DNA from: Stictocephala bisonia
Lineage: Eukaryota; Arthropoda; Insecta; Hemiptera; Membracidae
NCBI GenBank assembly: GCA_035578905.1
Contig: JAQJVL010000694.1
Span: forward strand, 248,001-312,000
DNA: 64,000 nucleotides
Direction of reading: 5' to 3'
In this document: positions 13,111 to 26,285 of the stretch, in pieces
Layout: each line of letters opens with the position of its first letter
How positions within the stretch are numbered: position 1 is the stretch's first letter
The notes under the pieces: model-generated
The model's input: only the letters and a program-made list of their open reading frames with translations
What the model was told of the DNA's origin: nothing
The model's database searches: none
Position numbers and translations under genes: made by a program

Positions 13111-15889
13111 GTAGTCATGACCTTCTATCTTATTTCAATATATTTTTTAAATATTCATATAAAAAATAAATTTCTCTAATAAATTAGTATACAAATTAAA
13201 GGCAGTTATACTAAGTACACACAATAAGAGGTCTGATAATGATTAAAATTTTTATCAACTTTAGTTTTTTATTCTTATAAAATATAGAACAATATCTTAA
13301 TCTAAGACACCTTATTGAATATAACGGTGTTTTTCGGCCATTTTTACATATTTTGGTCCAAAATTGAGTAAATGGCAACCGATGTTTAGGATCTTAAGTT
13401 CAGAGTAGAATCCGTAATACATTTTTTTCTACTTTTTAGTAAATATTTTTTGTCGTATGTTTATTGAAATTTATTTATTTTTACTATTTATGTAACATTG
13501 AAATTTATAAGCATTGGTAGTTATCTACCTCAATAAATACGTAAAGGATCATAATTACCAGCCGACCCCTTTAAACATTCATGGGGCTCCGATAGGGATC
13601 TAACTGAGAACCCTGACATGTAGCTGGACTACTGGAACCATCTGGACCACCGTTTGTTATTGATATCCTTAAAATGGCATATAATTGCGTTTATCATTTG
13701 AAAAATTTGTATTTTTAAATTATGAAATAAGTATATATTCCAAACCAAAGTAAAACATCTTTCAGTGCTAATCTATTATTTTTTTCTCAGTAGCCATTAC
13801 TTAAATTATAAGAGTAAAATTCGATGATATAATTTTTTCATGGACGATAAATAACTGTATAAGTATAAATTGACATTAATTAGGGTATATAGAACGAGTT
13901 GGGTACAAAGCCCTCCCCTAACGGACGTAAACTAACCTAATTTCGTTGTTTGTCCTGCTGCAGAGGTTTATTAAATTACGCCACAGCCATTTCCCGCTTC
14001 ATTCTATTCGACCCTTCACGTTTTCGTTAAATACACTTTTTAATTCAGTATCCCTAACTATTGAACTCTTGTCTATTTGGGTGTAAAATAGCAATATCTA
14101 TTGTTGCAAAAATTGACAAAAACAATTTTTTTCTGACATGCGATTTATAATGCACATTATTATGTAGAAATTCACGCTGAATTCGAAAACGGCATTCGTT
14201 AGCCGGTATTAAAAAGTTGTAAGCATTAATTTAATAACCCTTGCATTACACAAACACACACTCACACACAGGCTCAATGTGACGTATCGACATTTGTACA
14301 ACGCTTCAAAAATAGCAAAGATGGAAAATATTGTTTTCGAAAACAATAGCAAGGCTATAATATGCAATAATTTACATATTTGGCATACATAACTACAAAT
14401 TGTGAAAAAATTTAATTTGGAGTTATATTTTTCGAAAAACGAGGTGTAACTTTAAGGTACATACTATTGTCATCTCCTTGATATGGAAATATTTACATTG
14501 TTATGTCACTTGCAAGACACTAATACTCAAATTATGATGGTAAAGTTGTTTTAATTGAGTTAGTATTCAATGAACTCGGGATAGATATAACGCAGTAATG
14601 AGGATGCGGATAATCAGGTGATGAAAGGAGTTCGGAACTTAAGCAGATGTGATTAATGGGAACTTCCTTAATAATTGGTTTACTTAAGGCTTTGATGTAA
14701 AGTTGTAATTACCTTAGAGCTTAGCTACCGTTCATAATTAACACTACAGCTTTGTTTTGCATGCACACAATAAAAGACGAGTGAACCTCACACAGTCCTT
14801 CGGGAGTATATCTGGAATGTAAAAATAAACGTGGTTTATCAAAATCGTTCATCATAATATTTGTAAACTTTTCAGCCATAAGGAAAAGATTAAATTAGAT
14901 AAGTCATTATGCGTTCTATCCTGCTTGCAGCAGAAGTTGAGACCGAAATTCACTATCTTGGTGCGATCGGCAGAGCTGATGTAACCTGAAAATGTAACTT
15001 ACCCTTAAAATAAAGCATTTTATAAAATTTTAATTATTTATCTTAAACACTATAGAAAACTATGCAAAACAACTACAAGTAGGTTAATGTACATTATTAT
15101 GAAGAAATTATAATAATCAGATAAATTGATTTCATAATATTTACCTGTTGAAATTGGTTCCGTCCAACTTGTTTTTATTGCTGTTGCTGCAACCAACTGC
15201 TATAAAATACGGCATTATAAGTTTTAAGATTCTGATATCTACAAAATTACATGTACACAAAAACAAAATACAAACTATTTACAACACAAATTAATTAAAG
15301 TTAACACAAATGTAGAACATATAACATAAATAAGATCGCAAGAGCAAAATTGCTCAAGCAACTGACACTAAGGATCCAGTTTCAAGTGAGGGTCGCCATC
15401 TTGGTACGAGAACTGGTTTCACTTAGATCACAATGTGTTATTTTATTCTTTGCTCTATGTTTTTACCTAAATGTAATGTAATGTTTGCCTTACTCAATGT
15501 AAACATATGTTTGTTGACTGAACAACTAAACTTGATATGAATAGTTTCCAATTGGGAAGAAATAATTACTGGTTTGTTTGAAATATATGTTCAGTCTCAA
15601 CAATTACCATGCTAACGAATTTTTTTATACAGTTTACTCACTAGTTCTAAAGTGTAACCCAGTCATTAACTGTAAAACTTTAAGAAATAATCAACTATAC
15701 AATTATTTAAAACTGTTTCTAAAGGTTCAAATTACTCGAATCAAAAATATAGTTGATGTATGAAATAAAAATACATAAATTTGACCGTACACTATCATTA
15801 CACCGTCATTTAGTAAGTGTTAAGATAAGATATGGTAAAAATTCTTTTACTTATGTTTCCATTGGGTAAATAATACAGCGGAGAAAAGA
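13111..15889. other. AT-rich intergenic DNA with two faint dispersed matches
   Basis: No gene is recognised. The stretch near 14625-14700 (CTTAAGCAGATGTGATTAAT and following) resembles 22745-22820 (CTTAAGTAGATGTAATTAAT), so both are probably copies of an old dispersed repeat. An AACGTGGTTTATC element near 14829 also occurs near 39496. Confidence 0.4.
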
Positions 15890-16320
15890 GGCATTATTGG
15901 CGCAGTGCTGTAACCCAGCTACACAACCTGGAGATAAAGTGTTGTGGAGATTGTGGGCGATATGTTCCATGCTTGGTCTTATTCATACTGATATGGCGTC
16001 TGCTCAATGGGTGCTATCAGTATGGACACTACTAGACAAGTCTGGGGTGTCTGTGTTGTGGGGTGGTAGTCAATGTCCGTGTGTTGTGTAGGGAAGATAA
16101 CTGAGTATCAAGCTTGTCATTAGCTGAAAATCAGACCGATACTACTTGGTTCGGAATCCACGTAAATCTGTGTCCCTCAGTTTTCCTGGCTATTAATAAA
16201 TGTTTGTTCCTAATGAAAAGTCGACCTTAGCTAGTAACAATGCTGCACTCCTACATCACACCCATTCACCACTCATATTCGACCATATTTCTACGATGAA
16301 TAATGAATTTAATGACTATC
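15890..16320 (-). repeat. Dispersed repeat DR1, copy B
   Basis: The most complete uninterrupted copy. On the plus strand it runs from GCAGTGCTGTAACCCAGCTA through GGAGATTGTGGGCGATATGT, GCTGAAAATCAGACCGATAC and GGAATCCACGTAAATC to CTATTAATAAATGTTTGTTC and GAATAATGAA, which is the reverse order of copies A and F. The 64-codon frame at 15897-16091 lies within it and is not a gene. It provides the empty site for the insertion found in copy E. Confidence 0.85.
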
Positions 16321-17205
16321 TCATGAAAACAATGTCTAGTATTACCGAATAAAAATCACTACTTTTTTAAGTTCTTATTTTCAACTCATTGAAAACTATG
16401 ATCTTAGCTAAGTAAGACTATGTCTGAAAAATAACTAAAAAAAAACAAATACGAATAAAATTAAATAACTGAAATATCTGAGACTATAAATATAGCTAAT
16501 TGTATCACACGACATAAAAATGCATATATGTGACCATGAACTACTGGTAATCGTATAATTTTAATCGAGAGAAGGAATGAACTTGTGGTAGAAAAATAAT
16601 TGACCGTGATAAAAGGGTAGGCGGGGAAGCTAAGCCGTCCAATATATCTCTCAGCCACTAACCCTGGAAATGAGCTTCTGCCATCGTAAATTGTGATTCT
16701 ATAACTCTCAAATATGTTCATTGGGTAACGTCGCCTCTTGTTTTAAATGAATGGTTCATCATTTACTTTTCTCTGCGTCGTTTGTATTCCTAACAAATCA
16801 TTAACTTAGCAGACCACCCTCTTCAATATATTATTCAATAAAACATCTAATGTAAATACAAATTATGTGAATAGACCTAGAGTGTTTGTTCTTCATGTGA
16901 AGTTTGTTGTGTTTTTGCCTACCTTATGTTGAAGACTTTATAATTATGAAATCTATAAAGTCTCTTTAAAGTGTGGTTTATGTCACAAGACATCTTATAA
17001 CATAGGTAATGGCACTCTATTTGAATGAAAACCAATCAGGGGGTTATAACGGAATCATCTTTCATGACATTGGGTTTTTAAATATTGAAAAATTGCCATT
17101 GGAATCTACGTAAGTGTTTATTATAATAATCCACCAAGCATACATATTATTATGAAGGGTTTTACTATCTGCTGAAGTTCCTAGCATCGGAGTATAGGTC
17201 TTCTC
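16321..17205. other. AT-rich intergenic DNA, no gene recognised
   Basis: A minus-strand 86-codon frame (16461-16721) shows no recognisable domain. I see no array or RNA gene. Confidence 0.4.
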
Positions 17206-18330
17206 ATGTGTGTGCAGGGTCTAAAAATTGGAGTTAATGGGATACCGTCACTTATCGTCAAAGGCGTTGCTGAAGTAATTGCAACTATGATTGTCTCTCT
17301 TTTTAAGTTAAGTTTATTGAGAAGAACTGTCATGTACTTGGAAGAGAGAAGTTATTGCGTTAGTTACGTAAAAGGTTTTCCTTCTCTTTTAAAAATTAAT
17401 AGCGTTATTTCTAAAGTAGTTGAGAGCGTTATTTGTAACTTCTCATTCAGGAGAATCAAAGATTTTATCTCCCCTCAACAACACAGTTTTATGCTGATTG
17501 ATCCACTGTACCAAATTTGGCGTATTTACTTTCCGTGACTGGTACAGTAGTAGAACCACTCATTTATATATCCCAGTTGTATCATCATTAAATCTTAGAA
17601 GACTTGTACCTTTGGGCTATATCGTGGTCTTAGACGTTGGATAAAATCTTATCACTATCAATGACATTTTTAGATTAGTTCACATAATGGTGTTCCACAA
17701 GGATCCACTGTAAGACCCTTGATTTTTAAATATTAACAATAACATCACTTATGACTTGAACAACATGCAATGTCCAAAATGTTGCTGGTGATGTCAAAAT
17801 CTCACGGCCTATTTCATGGGAGCAGAATATCTTACATAGTCATGGAGAAGTCATACAGTCAGCAGGTCTTGGTGTTCACATGGACTTCAAGTTAATATTC
17901 TCCAAAAATATTAATAATATGTTTGAGTACTACGCCTTATAATATCCTCACATTATAAGGCTAGTAGAAACCTAGGTCTTATAATGTGGGAAGCCAAATT
18001 CTTTTTAAAAAAAGGACGTACGTAAGACTTCATAAATACCAACTCAGGAGTAATATAGAGTACGCCACCGTCAATTGGAGTAGGGATTAAAGATACTGTA
18101 ACTTCACGCAGAATATCATTAAAAGTTAATTTTATGGTGGGTCTTTAGGTTTCCAAATTTGATGAGCATTCATCGATATCTTCACTTTTTCAAATCTCAC
18201 AGCCGATGTACTGATGTTGACCTATTGTAGTTTCACATATTCTAGCATGGCCACATCATCTTGATCGATAATATTGGGCTGATATTAAGAAAATATTCTA
18301 GAAGGAACATACTGTTTTCAGCACCCAATA
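17206..18330 (+). pseudogene. Old fossil of a non-LTR retrotransposon RT
   Basis: Translation in shifting frames gives the order of an RT domain. First comes a palm-proximal block (17206-17538) reading LKIGVNGIPS and AEVIATMIVSLFKLSLL, then KGFPSLLK, SVISKVVESVICN and FISPQQHSFM, which match fingers motifs of LINE RTs (usually VSKVFE and QHGF). About 150 bases later GVPQGSTVRPLIF is encoded at about 17692-17730. A degenerate active-site box follows near 17785, where the usual YADD is lost (roughly VAGDVKI). Near 18053 the sequence gives EYATVNW, like the post-palm (E)Y(A)..VW block. Many stops and indels break it. It is far more decayed than the elements at 7.1 and 59.9 kb. The clade cannot be assigned from what remains. 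Confidence 0.75.
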
Positions 18331-18969
18331 AGGTTGTACATGATTCCTAGATATCTCTAATAGAGGCCTAATAAAACTGGCAAGGTAGAACCTATGTTTT
18401 CTCATAGGTACACATAAACGATCTAATTTAAAACAATAAATTAACTGCTGTTGAAAACATACCATAATACAAATTTATATTTTAACTGGACACTTCAGGG
18501 AGGTAATAAGTAATAGTAATTTACGGTATTACCTTAACGCGGACCAAACTGGCCATTTATAACTAACTAAGCAGAAAGCAATTAATGAAGTTTGAAATTG
18601 AAATGAAGGAAATGTGGGATACGTCAAATGTTTCAAACTAAATGAACCCTCCAAAATAGCCTTCTGTAAAATTGCACGTTGGCTCGAAGGGCCAATTTTG
18701 ATACGTTAATGGAGAGTAATAAGTAAAACTGCCATTTTGTGTCCTAGTACAACTCCTATCTAGTTTATCTTTTTAATGATACAATAAGTGCTATATTAAT
18801 CTGTACGTTACAGTTTAATTTGATTACCATTGAATAAAATAAGTTTTTTAACTAAGATGGATTGGCATGAACTGCAATTTTATTGGTGTAATTTTGAATA
18901 GCTCTTATTTTATAGTAATTTAAAAAACTGTTTTTCAATATCTATAATAAGTACAATAGGGTACGTTAA
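18331..18969. other. Intergenic DNA, no gene recognised
   Basis: Nothing supported. The first part may be further decayed retroelement sequence. Confidence 0.4.
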
Positions 18970-20400
18970 AAAACAAAACACGTTGACTTATGTGTGAAGA
19001 AAACATAACACGTTGACTTATGTGTGAAGAAAACAACACGTTGACTTATGTATGAAGAAAACATAACACGTTGACTTATGTATGAAGAAAACATAACACG
19101 TTGACTTATGTGTGAAAAAAACATAACACGTTGACTTATGTGTGAAAAAAACATAACACGTTGACTTATGTGTGAAGAAAACTACACGTTGACTTATGTA
19201 TGAAGAAAACATAACACGTTGACTTATGTATGAAGAAAACATAACACGTTGACTTATGTGTGAAGAAAACATAACACGTTGACTTATGTATGAAGAAAAC
19301 ATAACACGTTGACTTATGTGTGAAGAAAACATAACACGTTGACTTATGTATGAAGAAAACATAAAACGTTGACTTATGTATGAAGAAAACATATCACGTT
19401 GACTTATGTGTGAAAAAAAACATAACACGTTGACTTATGTGTGAAGAAAACTACACGTTGACTTATGTATGAAGAAAACATAACACGTTGACTTATGTGT
19501 GAAGAAAACTACACGTTGACTTATGTATGAAGAAAACATAACACGTTGACTTATGTATGAAGAAAACATAACACGTTGACTTATGTGTGAAGAAAACATA
19601 ACACGTTGACTTATGTGTGAAGAAAACAACACGTTGACTTATGTATGAAGAAAACATAACACGTTGACTTATGTATGAAGAAAACATAACACGTTGACTT
19701 ATGTATGAAGAAAACATAACACGTTGACTTATGTGTGAAGAAAACTACACGTTGACTTATGTATGAAGAAAACTTATCTCGTTGACTTATGTATGAAGAA
19801 AACATAAAACGTTGACTTATGTATGAAGAAAACTTATCTCATTGACTTATGTATGAAGAAAACTTATCTCGTTGACTTATGTATGAAGAAAACTTATCTA
19901 GTTGACTTATGTATGAAGAAAACATAACACGTTGACTTATGTGTGAAGAAAACTACACGTTGACTTATGTATGAAGAAAACATAACACGTTGACTTATGT
20001 ATGAAGAAAACATAACACGTTGACTTATGTATGAAGAAAACATAACACGTTGACTTATGTATGAAGAAAACATAACACGTTGACTTATGTGTGCAGAAAA
20101 CATAACACGTTGACTTATGTATGAAGAAAACATAACACGTTGACTTGTGTATGAAGAAAACATAACACGTTGACTTATGTATGAAGAAAACTTATCTCGT
20201 TGACTTATGTATGAAGAAAACATAACACGTTGACTTATGTGTGAAGAAAACATAACACGTTGACTTATGTATGAAGAAAACATAACACGTTGACTTATGT
20301 ATGAAGAAAACATAACACGTTGACTTATGAAGAAAACATAACACGTTGACTTATGTATGAAGAAAACATAACACGTTGACTTATGTATGAAGAAGGACAT
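18970..20400. repeat. 30-bp minisatellite array
   Basis: About 47 units of 30 bp contain ACACGTTGACTTATGTATGA and AGAAAACAT. Two sub-types alternate: GTATGAAG and GTGTGAAG. Some units are 28 bp because ATA is lost (CTACACGTTGAC), and others read CTTATCTCGTTGAC. Because 30 is a multiple of 3, the minus strand stays open for up to 180 codons as a 10-residue repeat (MFSSYISQRV), and the short units shift the frame. These frames are products of the array, not proteins. Confidence 0.97.
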
Positions 20401-21624
20401 TGATATTTCTACGAGAGTGGGAGGGTTGGTCAGCATTGTACTATCACTTCACAACGTCAATATTTGTACATGAAGAGCTAAGAGGACACTACAGATGAAC
20501 TATATGACTGCAGGTACCACTGTAGGGTGAGTGGGTAGGTCACTAACATTGTGCGTGTATGGGTGAGTGGGTTATAAAGTAAAATGGTGAGGACTAGAAT
20601 ACTACTAGTAAATAGTAGGAAATGTTTCCTTTACAGCGTCTTTGTTTGATGGTATTCTAATAAAATGTCTGCGAATCCTATCAAAACCAAGCTGGTAACT
20701 TAGTAGAAGAACATATGGCCTGGTGCTTACTACTTCATGGTTGTAGGAAGTAATGAAATTAAGGACTGTAGAGTTTTAATTTATGCGTCTCTTAATTTTT
20801 TTCCACGATAATAACATGTATTCTAGAGTCTCTAGGAATTTGTACTGATCATCTGGACCGACACAAGAGAACTGATTTCAACGCTACTCTAATAATTGGT
20901 CCGGCGTGGGTTACCTTCTCATCGGGCTTTTCAACCAGTGCAGAGGCACTTTAATAAACCGGGTTGCCGTTAAGAGTTTGGTTACTTTCACTCAGCTGCG
21001 CCATTGTACGTGTATGGGTGTGTGGGTGGGTCAGTACCGAATTATATGTTCAACATCTTAAGATATGGGTTCAGTTACTAATCTCAACGTTTTTCATCAG
21101 CAGTAATGCATTGACGAAGATTGGATAGTATCTCCTTTTTTTAAATTCAGCCTTATAAGTCACCGAATAAATTTCTTCTCCAGGCTCGACATCCCCATCA
21201 GGCAGCATCTTTTGTTGCAGCTTAATCGTGCCTCTGTAATATCGTATCTACGTGGTTTATATTCTTGTTGTCATTATCTAAATGTTTATGTTCACGTTGT
21301 TACAAATTGTTTTAAATGAGATTTGGTGGCTCACTTCATTGATATTATTTTGTTTATCGTTATTATTCTTGTTCTTTTGCCCAATTCATAAGCTTGTTTT
21401 ACAATTCAATTTGTGTATATAATTGTTATATAAATTAAAATAAACAATTTTGTATTGTAGTTTTTGACGTAATAGAATACGATAGTATGAAACAGAATAG
21501 GATGATTAAAGCTTTATAATAGTGTTTTTTCGTTAGTTAAAAAACATCTGGCTCACCTCCATATTGAACCGTCCAACTACCGTTAGTCACACAATATGTA
21601 ATTACTTCTGAATAATATAATTCA
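20401..21624. other. Intergenic DNA with two stray minisatellite units
   Basis: Isolated copies of the GT-rich minisatellite core occur at 20510-20575 (GTGCGTGTATGGGTGAGTGG) and 21004-21037 (TGTACGTGTATGGGTGTGTG). The remainder has no recognised gene. Confidence 0.6.
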
Positions 21625-22275
21625 ATACCACTGTACGTGTAAGTGAGGGTGGTCGGATCAATACCACTGTACGTTAAGGGAGGGTGGGTGGGTCAATTCC
21701 ACTGTACGTGTAAGGTAGGGTGGGTGGGTCAATACCAATGTACGTGTAAGGGATGGTGGGTGGGTCAATATCACTGAACGTGTAAGGGAGAGTGGGTGGG
21801 TCAATACCATTGTACGTGAAAGGGAGGGTGGAAGAGGAAATACCAATTTAAGTTTAAGGGAGGGTGGGTGGGTCAATACCAATGTACGTGTAAGGGAGGG
21901 AGGGTGGGTCAATACCACTGTACGTGTAAGGGAGGGTGGGTGAGTTAATAGTACTGTACGTGTAAGGGAGGGTGGGTAAGTTAATAATACTGTACGTGTA
22001 AGGGAGGGTGGGTGAGTTAATAATACTGTACGTGTAAGGGAGGGTGGGTGAGTTAATAATACTGTACGTGTAAGGGAGGGTGGGTGGGTCAATACCACTG
22101 TACGTGTAAGGGAGGGTGGGTGAGTTAATAATACTGTACGTGTAAGGGAGGGTGGGTGAGTTAATAATACTGTACGTGTAAGGGAGGGTGGGTGAGTTAA
22201 TAATACTGTACGTGTAAGGGAGGATGGGTGGGTCAATACCACTGTACGTACGTTTAAGGGAGGTTGGGTGGGTTA
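21625..22275. repeat. 36-bp minisatellite, array 2 of the GT-rich family
   Basis: About 18 units of 36 bp. Each has TGTACGTGTAAGGGAGGGTG and then GGTGAGTTAATAATAC or GGTGGGTCAATACCAC. The two tail types form blocks of several identical units, which suggests recent local amplification. The minus-strand frame at 21658-22242 (194 codons, 12-residue period) is a consequence of the period being a multiple of 3. The core is shared with arrays at 0.5, 41.9 and 43.4 kb. Confidence 0.95.
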
Positions 22276-23954
22276 ATTTAACAGACCTGTAGCGATGTTG
22301 GTTTGAAGACCTCTTAGTTTTTTAGTAAACAGCCTTCAAATTCTGATATACATAATTTCTGGGCCGACAGTCGTTGTTATTTAATTTACTATCGGACAAA
22401 CACATTATTATTACTTAGTATAACTAGGTTCGTGGACGAACGTTTCCATAAGCTAGATGTAAAAGTGTTATCGGAGACTTACTTAGAGTTTCTTTGGATT
22501 ATTTTATGTTTTGTAAATTTATTTACTGAATTAGTGTCTTAATATTTCCTAATTTTAACTTCATTTTTGCATACTATATGTACAAAGAAGGGGGTAAAAT
22601 ACTAGTTTTGTACATTGCATGTAAACAAGTTATAAACTACTGGTCTTTGTAGGAGCGAAGTTATCAACCCGATTAATATTAGAGAAACTCTTGGGAGTCC
22701 AATGCTTAGTAATCTAATTAGCTGCCAATTTAGTAATTAAAGAGATTTGGTGCTTAAGTAGATGTAATTAATGGCAACTTGTTCACAGACGGGTTTACAC
22801 AGGGCTGAAAGTAGCAAAGTTAGAACCAAGTAACATGTAAGCTGGTACTTACAGAGTAGTCCACATAATAAAAATACTCGATAATTATGTTTGCTAAACT
22901 ATTCAACATATAGGCCTATAAAATCATATACAATGTTTTGTAAATTGACAAATCAATGTTGTTTAAATATTTGTTATATGTTATTTGGTTTGAGGCCGAG
23001 AGAAATACCACTAAACGTAACTCGTTATTGTTATTTCTTTTGAGGTAAATTTGAGGAATTGCTTCATAAAGGAGGCATAATTTTACATTAAACCTGTAAC
23101 TTCATTATTGTTTAGTTTTTAACAATCCTTATGGGTAATTTTAGTTAATTTAGAATGGTCATAAAAATTAAATTAATCCATTTAGAATGTACAGAATAAT
23201 TTTATTGTTGCACGGATATGACAAAATCGTTATTTTAGTATTTTAATATATATACTATATACTGTACTCGTATAGATAAATATGTAATTATAAACATGTT
23301 TCACTACAACATTTAAATTATTATTAATCAAATGAGAGTACATATATGTAATGTAACACAAATATTGAAGATGTTTGTTTTACGCAGTAATATTTTTACC
23401 ACCGTACATAGATTAACATGAAAATATTTATAAACAGATTTTAAGTGGATTACGTAAGGTAATAATGTTGAAAAACTGTTGTCAAAAAATATTGAAAATT
23501 ATTTTACTTCTATCCAAATTAGTTTGTGGTGAATGGCACATAATTTGGGGTCAACAACCTTATTTTAGTGAGCTTACTTGGCCAGAGAGGGAAGAGAGCA
23601 CAAATGGGTTGATTAACAAAACGAACAAAAGGAGACAAATTAACTTAAAACTAAATAAAAATTCTTAAAACATTTTAAGGAAAATATGTAATATACTGAC
23701 AATATTTGTCAGTTTTTACACAGAGACAGATCATACTTCATTTTGCTCTCAGTATATTTTTTGGAAAATTATCATATTACCTATAAAATTATAAAAATAT
23801 TTCTAAATATATTGAATAATAAAATATATCTATACTGAATATAAAACTATCACAAATAGAAGTTACATCCTTAATATAAACTGTATATAATACAACTATA
23901 ATAAGTAACACTCTCCAAAAAAATTATTATTTCAAATAAAATGTTCACAATCAG
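22276..23954. other. AT-rich intergenic DNA, no gene recognised
   Basis: No coding signature. A stretch at 22745-22820 resembles 14625-14700. The 67-codon frame at 23465-23668 is unrecognised and probably chance. Confidence 0.4.
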
Positions 23955-26285
23955 CAATATAAAGTATATTGACTTGCCTAGTCAATATACAGTATATTGA
24001 CTTACCTAGTCAATATACAGTATATTGACTTATCTAGCCAATATACAGTATATTGACTTACCTAGCCAATATACAGTATATTGACTTACCTAGTCAATAT
24101 AAAGTATATTGACTTACCTAGTCAATACACAGTATATTGACTTACCTAGTCAATATATAGTATATTGACTTACCTAGTCAATATACGGTATATTGCCTTA
24201 CCTAGTCTATATACTGTATATTGACTTACCTAGTCAATATACTGTATATTGACTTACCTAGTCAATATAAAGTATATTGACTTGCCTAGTCAATATACAG
24301 TATATTGACTTACCTAGTCAATATACAGTATATTGACTTACCTAGTCAATATACCGTATATTGACTTACCTAGTCAATATACCGTATATTGACTTACCTA
24401 GTCAATATACTTTATATTAACTTACCTAGTCAATATACTGTATATTGACTTACCTAGTCAATATACCGTATATTAACTTACCTAGTCGATATACGGTATA
24501 TTGACACCTAGTCATTATACTGTATATTGAATTACCTAGTCAATACACAGGTAGTCAATATACGGTATATTGACTTACCTTGTCAATACACAGTATTTGG
24601 ACTTACCTAGTCAATATACGGTATATTGACTTACCTAGTCAATACACAGTATATTGACTTACCTAGTCAATATACTGTATATTGACTTACCTAGTTAATA
24701 TACTGTATATTGACTTACCTAGTCAATATACTTTATATTGACTTACCTAGTCAATATACTGTATATTGACTTACCTAGTCAATATACGGTATATTGACTT
24801 ACCTAGTCAATACACAGTATATTGACTTACCTAGTCAATATACCGTATATTAACTTACCTAGTCAATATACGGTATATTGACACCTAGTCAATATACGGT
24901 ATATTGACACCTAGTCAATATACTGTATATTGAATTACCTAGTCAATACACAGGTAGTCAATATACGGTATATTGACTTACCTTGTCAATACACAGTATA
25001 TTGACTTACCTAGTCAATATACGGTATATTGACTTACCTAGTCAATACTCAGTATATTGACTTACCTAGTCAATATACTGTATATTGACTTACCTAGTTA
25101 ATATACTGTATATTGACTTACCTAGTCAATATACCGTATATTGACTTACCTAGTCAATATACTCTATATTGACTTACCTAGTCAATATACGGTATATTGA
25201 CACCTAGTCAATATACTGTATATTGAATTACCTAGTCAATACACAGGTAGTCAATATACGGTATATTGACTTACCTTGTCAATACACAGTATATTGACTT
25301 ACCTAGTCAATATACGGTATATTGACTTACCTAGTCAATACACAGTATATTGACTTACCTATTCAATATACGGTATATTGACTTACCTAGTCAATGTACT
25401 GCATATTGACTTACCTAGTCAATACACAGTATATTGACTTACCTAGTCAATATACAGTATATTGACTTACCTAGTCAATACACAGTATATTGACTTACCA
25501 AGTCAATATACAGTATATTGATTTACCTAGTCAATATACAGTATATTGACTTACCTAGTCAATATACGGTATATTGCCTTACCTAGTCTATATACTGTAT
25601 ATTGACTTACCTAGTCAATATACAGTATATTGACTTACCTAGTCAATATACCGTGTATTGACTTACCTAGTCAATATACCGTGTATTGACTTACCTAGTC
25701 AATATACCGTATATTGACTTACCTAGTTATTATACTGTATATTGACTTACCTAGTCAATATACCGTATATTGACTTACCTAGTCAATATACTTTATATTG
25801 ACTTACCTAGTCAATATACTGTATATTGACTTACCTAGTCAATATACAGTATATTGACTTACCTAGTCAATATACAGTATATTGACTTACCTAGTCAATA
25901 TACGGTATATTGAATTACCTAGTCAATATACGGTATATTGACTTACCTTGTCAATACACGGTATATTGACTTACCTAGTCAATACACGGTATATTGACTT
26001 ACCTAGTCAATATACGGTATATTGACTTACCTAGTCAATACACAGTATATTGACTTACCTATTCAATATACGGTATATTGACGTACCTAGTCAATGTACT
26101 GTATATTGACTTACCTAGTCAATACACAGTATATTGACTTACCTAGTCAATATACAGTATATTGACTTACCTAGTCAATATACAGTATATTGACTTACCT
26201 AGTCAATATACGGTATGTTGCCTTACCTAGTCAATATACTGTATATTGATTTACCTAGTCAATATACAGTATATTGACTTACCTA
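23955..26285. repeat. 28-bp palindromic satellite array
   Basis: About 83 units of 28 bp, roughly CAGTATATTGACTTACCT then AGTCAATATA. Each unit holds a perfect 10-bp inverted repeat, TATATTGACT and AGTCAATATA, around a TACCT spacer. The junction between units is also palindromic (AGTCAATATAC then GTATATTGACT), so either strand can fold into alternating hairpins over 2.3 kb. The base between the junction halves varies (A, C, G or T). A higher-order block containing GAATTACCTAGTCAATACAC then AGGTAGTCAATATAC recurs at about 24530, 24930 and 25225. No frame of interest. Confidence 0.97.

Noticed and set aside
15897..16091. Small protein gene
   Set aside because: It lies wholly inside dispersed repeat DR1, and other copies do not keep the frame.
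18970..20400. CRISPR-like array
   Set aside because: Units are contiguous with no unique spacers, and the context is eukaryotic. The same applies to the other arrays.
19894..20436. 180-residue repetitive protein on the minus strand
   Set aside because: By-product of a 30-bp array; neighbouring 28-bp units shift the frame repeatedly.
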